This document shows, piece after piece, positions 11,937 to 22,101 of a stretch of DNA of 64,000 nt. The position numbers were made by a program, and so were the translations under genes. This DNA comes from Galeruca laticollis (Eukaryota > Arthropoda > Insecta > Coleoptera > Chrysomelidae). The stretch covers positions 1,714,001 through 1,778,000 of the forward strand of contig OY998185.1 in the NCBI GenBank assembly GCA_963921935.1. The letters are read 5' to 3'. How positions within the stretch are numbered: the first letter of the stretch is position 1; each line of letters opens with the position of its first letter. Below the pieces are notes generated by a model. That model did not search any database. It had not been told where the DNA came from and saw nothing but the letters and a program-made list of their open reading frames with translations.

Positions 11937-13518
11937 CTAGATATCATAGTTGTCTATATTAGCAACAAAGTTGTTGTAAATTGTGAATTTTTCAATTTTG
12001 TTCTTCGCTTGTCTCATTTGTTGTATTAAATCTGTTACTGCTCTGGATACCTCGTCTAGTTGGACCAAATTTTGCAATTCTTTAAATAAATTATTTAATT
12101 CGGTGAATTTATTTATTTCGTTGCTATTTCCACTTGACGTCGGTTTTGTTGGAATGTTCGTTGTGTTTTGAGAGTTGGAAGTTTGAGGGATACGAGGCGC
12201 GATTTTGGAGGAGAGGCTAGGAAATTCTGCTTCGTTGGCTTTATTTTGCCAAGGATTGATTTTAGGAGGTGGCGCAGGGATTTATTTAGTGGGGGTAGGT
12301 TTGGTCTGGGTGTTTCTTCTTTCATCGAGCCATATTTTTCGTTTAATGTATTCCGGGCAAATCTCCGCATTTGACGGATGGTCACCCTTACAATTAGCGC
12401 ATTTGGCTGGAAGGGTGGGCGCCTTGGTGCACTCGGCTGTTAGGTGTTGACCTGCGCATTTCAAGCATCTGGGTTCCCTACCACAGTTTGATGTTGCGGG
12501 GCCCCAGAGCTGGCAAAAATGACATTGTATTATTGCCTTCGTCTGTCGTCGATGTTTTCACTGGATTCTCGTGTGCTCTATGACTGACGGTTTTATTCAG
12601 GTAGTCTAGAGTGATTTTCGAATCGGTTACCACTAAATATAGTGGCCTGCTTTTCGTCGTCATGCGGAATATGTCTGTAATTTTAAATTTGTGTATGTTT
12701 ATTAATTCATCCTTTATATCAGCTAGCTGCATCCCTTCTGTTAGGCCTCTAAGTACAAATGCGTGTGTCTTCTCTTCGGCTGTATGTGTGGAAGGGAACT
12801 TTTTCTTCCTTTAGTGTTTTTTAGCGAAAATGATTGTCGAGTTAGCAGTGTATTTGAATTCAAAATTCTTTTTCATCTCTTCTTTCAACACCCCAACCAT
12901 TTCTTTATGTGCCTGCACGTTACCATCAATGACTATGGGCGGGCAGGGGGGCGTGGTCTTTTTGTGTTTTTGCTTTTTTTTCTCTTAGCTTCCTGGTTGG
13001 TTGCATCCTCTTCGGAACTGGATTGAGTTTCCTCAAACTTCCGGAATTTGGGTTTTTCCTTTTCTTTTGGGTTTGTTTAGTGGGTTGTTCGACTTCCGAG
13101 GAGTCTGATAGGGTATCGTATTTATTATTTGTCTCTGTTTTTTGATTTTTCTGTGTGTTTCTTTTAATAATGTTATTTAGTGTAACAAATTTTCTTGGCT
13201 TTTTAAACCCTGGAGGGGTGATCTCCCCTACTTCCATCTCTTGTGTTGGAGAAATGGAGGTAATTTTGTTTAAATCTTTACTATTCGTGTTTAATTTTCT
13301 TGCGGTAATGGATTTATTTTTATTTAGCTTCGCATATTGTGAAACGAAGTTATCTTAAGTGAGGGTTGTAGTTTTTCCCTTCTCCATTTCAACTTCATGG
13401 GCCCAGGATGTGTTTGCCGCCGGTCCATGGATTTGGGCTTGAATTGTTGTGATTTAATTTTCGTCTTTATTATTGTGTGTGGAGTCACTTGACTGATCCC
13501 CAATCGTGTCCTCTTCCA
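11937..13518 (-). pseudogene. LINE ORF1, gag-like protein, copy D
   Basis: It starts at ATG 13518 (MEEDTIG) and ends at TAG 11937-11939 after NFVANIDNYDI, overlapping ORF2. In order: a polar N-terminal region (about 12926-13518), a PRE_C2HC-like part with FRMTTKSRPLYLV (12478-12732), and zinc knuckles including CAGQHLTAEC and CANCKGDHPSNAEIC (12282-12464). The helical C-terminus (about 11940-12130) ends the protein. Stops (for example near 13450 and 13356) and frameshifts break it. It parallels copy C domain by domain. Confidence 0.83.
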
Positions 13519-13574
13519 TATTAGATTGTTTTTTATTTTTGTTTGAAATTAGTATTAGTTCGGCGGTCGATATT

Positions 13575-14385
13575 TTATTTTCGTTTATTCCTCGATATAA
13601 GGGTACAGATAGTCATGAACTGACTGAAACGAATATAGCAGGGGTGATAATACAGAACCTTGCGGTACTTCGGCTTGAACGGAGTGCGGTCCGGCTGTGT
13701 AGTTTTCAATTTTTGAGAAAAATTGTCTATTTGATAAATATGAGTTTAATACTTTAATTAAATAATCGGGAATTTCGAGATTTATCAATTTGTTCATTAA
13801 ACCCTCGAACCATACGGATCAAAGCCTTCTGTACGTCTATTGTGACCATGACGGCATTATGTTTTTTTTTGAAAACCGTCCCTTATGATATTAATTACTC
13901 GGATTATTTGAGCTACAGTGCTATGGCTGCTTCTGAATCCGTATTGCTCGGAGGGTATAATGTTATGTTTCTCAACAAAGTGTTGTAGTCTATGTAGAAT
14001 ATTTTTATCAATCACCTTGGCTATATTGTTGAGGAGGGATATAGGTCTATAGCTATCTACATAACATGGTTGTTTATTCGCTTTGATGATGAGGATGACG
14101 TTGGCTATATTGAGCATATCGAGATATTGCCCAGTTTTGATAATATAATTAGTTATGTGTGTTAGTTGTACAATGGCTGTTGGGTATATTTTTGAGTAAA
14201 ATGTTGTGTATGGTGTCTGACCCTGGGGCAGTTTTGTTTTTTAGTTATTGTATTGTGTTGTTTATTTCCGTGAATGTTGCTAAATTTTTCGTGTTCAGTG
14301 TACTAAGTTAATTTTTGAATTGTTGAACTGTGTGTGTGTTATGTTTTGATGTTGTTGTGTATGTAGTGCTTATGAAAAAAAAACT
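13575..14385 (-). mobile_element. Jockey-clade LINE fragment, copy E (RT only)
   Basis: A minus-strand RT fragment of the same family. From about 14290 down it reads the LKNKTAPG block, then 13857-14117 (SYRPISLLNN, EQYGFRSSHSTVAQ) and 13585-13797 (NRQFFSKIENY, then VPQGSVLSPLLYS). It stops before motif C, where copy D's 5' end begins, so its 3' part is missing. Frameshifts occur near 13800 and 14190. The junction with the polymerase remnant lies near 14370-14398. Confidence 0.8.
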
Positions 14386-16710
14386 TTCATCTTTATTATG
14401 AGTCTCTTTGTGAGTCTCGTAAAACATATTGCTACTTTGTTGGGGCTTATAACATCGGATTATAATGAACACCAAGTGACTAAAGGGCTTATAGAGTGTA
14501 GGAAAGCTATAAAGAAACTAAATAATGCGTTACGGAGTGCTCAAATAAAATCATTTCGTAACCAATTTAAATGTATTCAAAAACATGGGGGAGGTCTATC
14601 TCATTCGGGGACCTCAAAACATCGTGTAAAATAGGATGATTTAGAGGCATCATTTAACAACCGCATCAGAACTGGTACCATCTCAAACCTAAAGCATAAG
14701 GATCCCTCTGAATTTCTCAAATATTGTAAGGCCATGTTTAAACGACGCATAGATAATAATAAAAGAGCTGTTAAGGTAAATGTAGCTTTCGGAGGTGAAT
14801 TTGAAATATGCAAGGGAGATATGATTCTTAATAAGTTTAAGTATTTTACAACGATCAATTCTCCCATATATAAAGATACAAACATTGATGATTGGTTCGA
14901 TACTAAAGTCATTGCACCTATCTTTAAAGATCTGGAAAAATTTCAAGAATGTGATAGTGGTTGGGCATTGAAGAAGGTAGTAAATTTAGGTGTTAACATC
15001 CATAAATATACTCCACAACTGGGATCCTCATACATTGATTTACCGGCAGAAATCAAAAAGAAGAAGGCATGTATTAATGTCAACAATGAAGAAGACTCTT
15101 GCTTTGCTTGGTCAGTTATGTCGGCGTTGTATCCTGTTGGAATCCATTCTGATAGAATTTCATCATACCCCCACTATTCAACTGTTTTAAAACTAAAAGG
15201 CATCAGTTTTCCATGACTATGAAACAGATCCCCAATTTTGAGAAGCAAAATGGTATATCCGTAAATGTTTATATTCTACAAATACAATAAGGTATACGCA
15301 AATCTCGAGAGTGTTTTAAAGCAGACTGGGGACCTAAGAAGCCACAACAGCATATCCCTGCAGCCGTTGGTTATTACTTCAAGTGCTCATATGATGACAC
15401 GCTTTCCTTTTACAGAAGTTATTTGGGTGAAGATTGTAAGCGTTGGTTTGCCGATGAAATGAATCTGCTTGCTCAAGATATCAGTACGGTGTTCCTTTGT
15501 CCTTATGGAATTCATATGACTCCTAATTAAGAATATCGGTTTCAAGCTGCTACCGAATGTCATATTTGTGAAAAGCCATTTTCCTCTATTGATAAGAAAG
15601 TCCGAAATCATGATCATCTCATTCTTGAAAACAATTATAGAGGTGCAGCGCATGAGGGGTGCAATATTAACTATCAGGATTCGCATACTTTAAATGTAGT
15701 GTTCCCAAACTTATCTGGTTATGATGCAAATTTCATCATCGAAGACATTGCTACCCGCATGACTGGCTCTATTGATTTGCTTCCTATTGCAAAAGAAAAT
15801 ATATTTTTTCCACAAAACACGAATCCAGTTCAGATTTATCGACAGTTTCCGATTCATGGCATCATCTCTCGATGAACTCGCCTCATATTTAACAGAATTT
15901 TCTAATTTGAGATCTCAGTTTTCTAGTGTTCCCGAGGAAGAACTCACAATGGTAACAAAGAAGGGGGTGATGCCTTATGACTATTTCAATTCTTTCGAAC
16001 GCTGAAGAAACGAAGAAACACGTTTACCTCCTATCGAATCTTTCTATAATAATCTCGAAGATAAACCCTGTTAACGTAGGCATAGTCGAGCACAACGTGT
16101 CTGGACTATGTTTCAATGTCGAACCTTAGGTGAATATGTAGAGTTGTATATGAAAACGGACGTTCCTGTTTTTGCTGACGTTTTTGAGCAGTTTCGTTTC
16201 AGTTGTATTGCTACATATAACATCGATCCCACACATTATTATACATTACCTGGATTTACATTCGATGCTATGCTAAAACATACTGGACAAGAATTGGAGC
16301 TTCTCACTGATGTGGATATGTCTTTGTTTGTTGAGCGTGGTATACTTGGTGGACTTAGTCAAGTATGTGGAAAACGTCGTGTTCGAGCCAACAATAAGTA
16401 TATGCCCACTTATAAACCATCTAAACCAACGAAATATTAAATGTATTTTGACGTTAACAATCAGTATGGATGGGCAATAAGTCAAGCGTTACCCTATGAG
16501 GGAATTGAGTGGTGCGATACAAATATTGACGTTACACAAATTGCTGATGATGCTTCTGAGGGGTACATTCTCGAGGTTGATTTGGAGTATCCTCCTCATT
16601 TACATGATTTGCATACGGATATACTATTTTGTACCGAACACCTCAATCCTAAGACTATAATGCCTGCTACAAGATCAAACGATGATTCTAAGTTGATGGG
16701 TATCCTAACC

Positions 16711-17485
16711 GTCGGTGTTGCAGGTTTTTGCGGTTTTCCTGTACACTCTGTGAATTTATTCACTAGCCAAATGGACCGACGATCGACGCACCCGCATTTT
16801 TGGATTTAACATTATTATTATACCGCCGACCACCGTAAACAGTCCCCGAACCACCGATGGCACGTCACCGCAACTATCAATTCATCATATTCTACACACT
16901 TTTGAAAAATGTCTCCTATACACTTTTCTTTCGTAAATTTCCAAAACCAACAAAAATCTGAAATCACTAATTTTTCATTATATCCCTCCCTAATATCGGA
17001 GACATTTCAAATTCAGTTAACAACACCCTTTTACATTAAATAACTTCAATAATTCCTGACACCTAGCCAGGTCAACTCATATATCTATGTATCGGCAACG
17101 ATACATGGTTCGTCTTCAACATTTAAACTCCAATCCTAGACACTTTTTATCACACCATCTCCGCACACTTTTGAGCTTCGCTGCTTCCAAACATCATTCC
17201 CCTACACACCCCAACACAAACAATCCTCCAGAAATCCTAGAGAAAAGCCCATTCAACTCCCTCAAAATTCTATACACCTTTAAAAACAAATTTTCCTAGA
17301 CACTTCTAAATAAATTCTTACTAGACACCTTTTCTACCCCCAACTCAGTTTCTCAGTCAGCGCGCACTAAACCACCCAACACACCCCCAACCCAGCCCCG
17401 AAGGGGAAACTAATCCTACACCAGGGCACCACAAGAAAAGTTCAACTTGACCCAAGAATACTCCACTCAACAGAAGTCACCCACG

Positions 17486-17552
<67 letters not shown>
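16711..17552 (-). mobile_element. 842-bp insertion inside the polymerase, with imperfect 12-bp target duplication
   Basis: The polymerase frame stops at 16710 and resumes at 17553. The flanks GGTATCCTAACC (16699-16710) and GGTACCCTAACT (17553-17564) match 10 of 12 bases and encode the same residues, as expected of a target-site duplication. The insert ends in (CT)30 next to the right flank. It contains several antisense copies of a motif like AAAGTGTCTAGGA (seen as CCTAGACACTTTT on +), resembling the 5' repeats of LINE copy C. No coding region is recognised. It is probably a retroposed fragment. Its orientation is inferred from that motif only. Confidence 0.6.
17491..17550. repeat. (CT)30 microsatellite
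   Basis: An uninterrupted CT dinucleotide run at the right end of the insertion in the polymerase. Confidence 0.98.
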
Positions 17553-17553
<1 letters not shown>

Positions 17554-18646
17554 GTACCCTAACTAATAAAACAAAATATGTTATACATTATCGAGCATTG
17601 AAGCAAGAGTTACAGAATGGAGTTGTATTAACAAAAATACATCGAGTGTTAAATTCAAGCAGAGTTCTTGGTTAAAGTCCTACATTGACTTAAACACCGA
17701 GTTACGTAAAGCTGCGAATAATGAATTCGAAAAGAATTTGTTCAAACTCATGAACAACGCTGTTTTCGGCAAGACCATGGAGAACGTGCGCAAACGCGTT
17801 GATGTAAAGCTAATTTCTCATTGGAGTGGCCGATATGCTGCTGAATCGTATATAGCTAAGCCGGAGTTTAAAAATAGCATGATTTTTAGTGAAAACCTAA
17901 TTGCCGTCGAATTAAGGAAGCTGCAAATATGTGGTTGAATAAACCAATATATGTAGGAATGGCTATTTTGGATCTAGCTAAAACCACGATGTACGATTTT
18001 CACTATGAGTACATGGCTAACCGATTCAGCGAAAATTGTACTGTGCTGTATACTGATACCGATAGTCTTATATATGAGATTCGGGGTCAAGATCCCTATG
18101 CAGTAATGAAGACGGATTGTTTTAGATATTTCGACACCTCGGACTATCCTCTAGATAACGTTAATAGGATTCCTCAGGTTAATAAGAAGGTTCTTGGGAT
18201 GATGAAGGATGAGAACAATGGTATTATAATGACTTATTATATTGGGTTACGATCTAAATTGTATGCAACGTGGTTACTAACTTCTGAAGATGGTCTAGCG
18301 GAAAAAAGAAAACGTCTTGCGAATGATGGTTATGACAAAGAAGAAATAGACTGCCTTATTCGAAACTATGGAATAACTAAAAAAGCTAAAGGGGTAAAAT
18401 CATCAGTTGTGAAGACTACACATTTGAAGATTATGAAGAATGCCTTGATACATTCACGAAGAAAACAGTTTCCCAAAATCTAATTCGTGCCGAGAAACAT
18501 CTAGTCCATTCAATTGTTCAGGATAAAATAGCGTTGAGTCCTGAGAATGATAAGCGATTTATTGTTCCTGGTTCTGACGAAACCTTACCATTGGGGCAAT
18601 ATTCAATTGATGCTTATATGGATATCGATGAAGTTCCAACCATTTG

Positions 18647-18943
18647 AATATTCTATCTCCTTAAAATTTATATATTATACCTTTATGAGAATAAAAATTA
18701 TTGTTAAATTAGTTTACTATTTCGATTTATTATACTTTCCAATTTTATATATCATTATGACCGCCTCATGATTGACGCATGCCCACGAATTTAGCCAAAA
18801 ATGACCAAGATGGACCTTGGCAATTTCCCATGTTATTTTACATAAGGAATGATCCCGAACCCGCTTAGCCCCTTTACTCTGGACTTTCCATACTTTTAAA
18901 GAGAGTGGTATAACGCAAACCACAACGCATACTAAACATCATC
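18647..18943. other. AT-rich spacer between polymerase and piggyBac
   Basis: I see no gene, repeat or terminal structure here. It could hold decayed flanking sequence of the polymerase element. Confidence 0.5.
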
Positions 18944-18947
18944 TTAA

Positions 18948-18962
18948 CACATTGCTGGACAC
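18948..18962 (+). repeat. piggyBac left terminal inverted repeat
   Basis: CACATTGCTGGACAC directly after TTAA. The exact inverse is at 21178-21192. Confidence 0.93.
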
Positions 18963-19176
18963 ACCTGCTACAACCGTCCTGCGTGCTGTGACAGTAGTGC
19001 TATACCCGTCACGTTTTAAAAACCCGTCTCAAAAAGGATCTAAAAATTAATTAGAATCATTTAAGGTGTCCCTGTACACAGATTGTAAAATTGGTTGCAT
19101 GCATTCCCGCTCTGTTGGAAGTAAGTTGTTGATTTTTATACGAAAATTTTTGTTATTAGGAAATATTATATTAGGC

Positions 19177-20922
19177 ATGGAGTCTAGAGAACATCAACGC
19201 CTTTTGAGGTTATACGAAGAGGTAAGTATACTGACGACGAAGCAGAGCCGTATTCAGAAAGTGATGAATGTTTCAGAACAGATAGTGATGAAAATATTCT
19301 TGATTCGTCGGATGTTGATAATACAAACATTCCTCATATCAATGTACAGAAGAACATTTATAAGAGCCAAATGCATCGCATGAACCAAATAATACTGTTC
19401 AAGAACCAGATGTTGGATGGCACAGTGAAGTTGCTGACATTCATATTTTCACCGAAGAACCTTTACAAGAGCAAATAACAACTTAGGGCTCAGTTCATAC
19501 ACCATATGAAATATTTACCAAACTATGGAATGATGAAAATATGACTCTTTTAGTAGATTGTACCAACCACTAGGGATAATCTTTGTGTCAGCAGTCTCGC
19601 CGTAAAACCCGAAATTCCAGAAGTAGGTCTTACAAGCCAATTGATAAGCGGGAGTTATTTAAATTTTTGGGCTTATGTTTATTACGACGACAGACAAAAA
19701 ATTGCGATATACTAAGACTTTTCAGCCTGAAGCCATTAAACTATTTTCCGATATTTCCTATTACAATGGCGGGTAGAAGATCCGAACAAATTTTACGATG
19801 CTTTTCAGAGCATAAAAAACAAGAGCTCTCACTACAGAGATTGATAGATTGAAGAAAATGCGAAACATTCTAGACCTTTGTATCAGAAATTTCCAGGTTT
19901 GTTATAAGCCTCCACAACAATTATCTCTAGATAAATCGTTACTTTTATTTCGAGGACGATTATCTTTCAGAACGTACATGAAATATAAAAAAACTAAGTA
20001 AGGCATCAAGTTTTACGAACTTTGTAGTGCAGATGGATACGTCCTAAACATAGATATATACAAAGGACAAGGGGTGAGATCACCTGATGAAGATATGTCT
20101 AAATCTGAGGCAGTTGTAAACCTTATGCAACCATATTTAAATAAGGACAATTACTACAATAGCGTATCACTAGCTAATCGACTTCTACGATATAAAACTC
20201 ATGTAACTGGTACTTTTCGAAAAAACCGACAAGAAAATCCTGCTTTAGTGAGTAAAGCTAAACTTAGAAGAGAAGAACATGTTTGGAGAAGGTAAGGAAA
20301 GGTATATGTTCGAAAATGGTAAGATAATCGTGAAGTGCTTGCCATTACTACTTCTCATCACCCAAAACTAATAAAATTTATGAACAGAAGAAAACAAGAA
20401 AATATGAAACCCATAGAATTTGCCGAATACAATAAATACATGTCCGGAATAGACAGGTCTGATCAAATGATCTCCTATTTCTGGTACATTTTCTGGTACA
20501 AATAGGTCATATACCATCTCTTAGATATGGCCGTATGGAATGCATATTTTTTATATAAAATGATTAGCAGTCCAAATAGGGCAAAAATACTTCGATATAC
20601 TGATTTCAGGGACTTGCTTATTCAACATCTTTTAGGAATTGATCCGAATATGAAGGATGCAAGAACTATTATAAATTTGGCTTTACTACATACACCAAAT
20701 AGAAATCTAGCTCCATATGCTGAAAATTTGGATGTACAACTTTTTCAAGAAACTGTGCCACGTCCTGAGAATTACAGTAGGAACAAGTACTTTCTACGCT
20801 GTAAGCAGTGTACAAAAGAGGGAAGAAGGAGAAGAGAAACCAGTTATAGGTGTAAAACATGTGTTGAACGTCCACCGATTTGTCCAGGACCTTGTTTTGA
20901 ACTGTGGCACACACAAGTATAA
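19177..20922 (+). pseudogene. piggyBac transposase pseudogene
   Basis: A cut-and-paste transposase of the DDE_Tnp_1_7 family. The likely start is MESREHQRLLRLYEE at 19177. Recognisable blocks are PYEIFTKLWND (near 19503), KRELFKFLGL (19640), LSLDKSLLLFRGR (about 19922-19960, holding the first catalytic Asp), KDNYYNSVSLANRLL (20133-20190, second Asp) and YNKYMSGIDRSDQM (about 20428-20470, third Asp). A cysteine-rich C-terminal domain lies at 20790-20915 (CKQCTKEG, then YRCKTCVERPPICPGPCF). Stops at about 19998, 20293 and 20503 and frameshifts near 19222 and 19850 inactivate it, although all three Asp blocks survive. The terminal TAA is at 20920-20922. Confidence 0.9.
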
Positions 20923-21177
20923 TTTTGTTTTTGTTCTTTTGTATTCGGTTCTAATAAAGGGTTTTACTTTCTAAATATTCGGACGGTGATAGCCGTCATG
21001 ACCTACTATGCATATATCTGTATAGTGGGACAGTTACGGTCACAACCGTCGCTGTTTTTTTGCAAAAAAAACAATATTATTCACTATTTGAAACCACTGT
21101 GTAAATCAATTTTCAGATATTACTGTTAATTCGTTCAATATAAGTGTGCTCTGTTTTGAACATTTTCTAAAGCCTTA

Positions 21178-21192
21178 GTGTCCAGCAATGTG
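21178..21192 (-). repeat. piggyBac right terminal inverted repeat
   Basis: GTGTCCAGCAATGTG directly before TTAA. It is the inverse complement of 18948-18962. Confidence 0.93.
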
Positions 21193-21196
21193 TTAA

Positions 21197-21638
21197 CACG
21201 ATGATAAACAAAAACCTAACATTAGAAAACCGATGCGTTTTGTTTTGAGAACTGCGCAGGACAATTATGTGAGTTATTTACGATAACGCTCTATGGTACG
21301 TAACCGTAAATTACACGAAGCGCTAACGTTATTAGCGTTAGAGACGTAAAAAAGTTAAACGCGCATTCGATAAACGTCAAAATACCGCAAGCGTATATAA
21401 TTACCGCAAAAGATTTTTTACCAAGCAATATCTGTCTTATATCGTCTGTTGTTTGCGGTAATGGTTGAAGTCAGAAATTGATGTGTGATTGTAGACAGTG
21501 GAAATGTGTTTCTATTTTTTTTCTGTTCTATTCGATTTTGTCTTGATGTTTCATCTAATTTGAGACTTACCAGGAGCGTCGACAATTGTGCAGAGAATCG
21601 GGTAGTGTTGTTTGCAAAGTAGCAATGGTGGTCAACAA
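21197..21638. other. Spacer between piggyBac and MULE
   Basis: No supported gene. There is a small palindrome CTAACGTTATTAGCGTTAG near 21322 and otherwise ordinary sequence. The antisense frame at 21418-21675 has no recognisable feature. Confidence 0.5.
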
Positions 21639-21648
21639 GCTTATTTAT

Positions 21649-21795
21649 GGATCTAGGAATTTTCTTCGAAAGCAATTCTTCGAAAACAATTCTTCGAAAA
21701 CAATTCTTCGAAAATCAATTCTTCGAAAATGCGATTCTTCGAATACCATATTCTTCGAATAAACAATTCTTCGACTAATAATTCTTCGACAGCTT
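21649..21795 (+). repeat. MULE left TIR made of TTCTTCGAA tandem units
   Basis: About eight units of a CAATTCTTCGAAAA-like sequence, ending TAATAATTCTTCGAC. The order of variant units mirrors the right TIR. Confidence 0.92.
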
Positions 21796-22101
21796 TATTA
21801 TTTGGATTTACTAAAATCTGGGATAAGTTTTCATTAGACAATAATCAATATTTCTCGCATGATATATAAACGTATGATGCGGAACATACTAATAATAAAT
21901 GAGAATTATAAGGTCATTTTCTTTTTTGAGAATACCTAGGAACTGGAAATAAAACACTACTTTTTTTATTTGTTATAATTATGTCAACATTTTATTAATA
22001 AATTACAGTAAAAGTTTACAGTACAGTAAAAGGTTACAGTAAAAATTACAGATAAATGACATAAATACTATCAAATACCAAGGTAAGAAAAATATTATAG
22101 A

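Larger units (their letters stand above)
8603..11947 (-). pseudogene. LINE ORF2, endonuclease plus reverse transcriptase, copy D
   Basis: It starts at the ATG at 11947 (MISRQVGG) and overlaps the ORF1 stop. The endonuclease N-terminus is well kept in 11543-11947 (LKIIFCSVQG, then DILFLIETFLKA with the catalytic Glu), and the middle in about 11340-11540 (GDLNCKHPQWD) and 11068-11346 (NSDHDPVL). RT fingers lie at 10336-10671, RT motifs B and C (GVPQGSVLSPLLYS, YADD) at 9838-10141, and the thumb to C-terminus at 8603-9129, ending GCRLLHGSLIT. Frameshifts and stops separate the parts, and the insertion at 9159-9833 cuts the thumb-proximal region just after the TEYLLL block. In the parent element it would nick DNA and prime reverse transcription there. 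Confidence 0.85.
8196..13560 (-). mobile_element. Near full-length Jockey-clade LINE, copy D (inactive, interrupted)
   Basis: Minus-strand copy with 3' UTR (8196-8600), ORF2 (8603-11947) and ORF1 (11937-13518). It is split by a 675-bp insertion at 9159-9833. The 3' end has AATAAAGAAC-type sequence close to the junction with copy C. The 5' end lies near 13560, just upstream of the ORF1 start, so the 5' region seen in copy C is missing. Copy E follows directly. Confidence 0.85.
14398..18646 (+). pseudogene. Polinton/Maverick-like type B DNA polymerase remnant
   Basis: A decayed protein-primed family B DNA polymerase (Pfam DNA_pol_B_2 type), most like those of Polinton/Maverick elements and adintovirus-like relatives in insects. 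Frame 1 is nearly open over 14398-15216, with one TAG at 14632-14634 and a block ACINVNNEEDSCFAW. The first exonuclease block, YANLES near 15300, has Asn where Asp is usual. A zinc-type CHICEKPF followed by NHDHL lies near 15558-15625, and GYDANFI near 15720. FRFMASSLDELASYL follows (about 15865), then YMKTDV (16148-16165). Motif A region YFDVNNQYGWA (16444-16476) comes after an in-frame TAA at 16438-16440. Motif B region LMNNAVFGKTMEN (about 17747-17785) and motif C YTDTDS (18050-18067) follow. An 842-bp insertion and several frameshifts destroy it. No integrase, ATPase, protease or capsid gene is visible nearby. In the parent it would replicate the element from a protein primer. Confidence 0.85.
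18948..21192 (+). mobile_element. piggyBac-type DNA transposon (inactive)
   Basis: TTAA flanks both ends (18944-18947 and 21193-21196), the canonical piggyBac target duplication. The 15-bp terminal inverted repeats CACATTGCTGGACAC (18948-18962) and GTGTCCAGCAATGTG (21178-21192) match perfectly. Subterminal sequences with ACAACCGTC and ATAGTG/GTGCTATAC-like words recur at both sides. The single transposase frame inside is degenerate. The length (2245 bp) is usual for the family. Confidence 0.93.

Noticed and set aside
14398..18646. Complete Polinton/Maverick element
   Set aside because: Only the polymerase is recognisable. No integrase, ATPase, protease, capsid genes or long TIRs are found in the flanks.
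21657..21795. Telomere-like repeat tract
   Set aside because: The TTCTTCGAA units are mirrored at 29254-29410 and bounded by a target duplication, so they are transposon ends.
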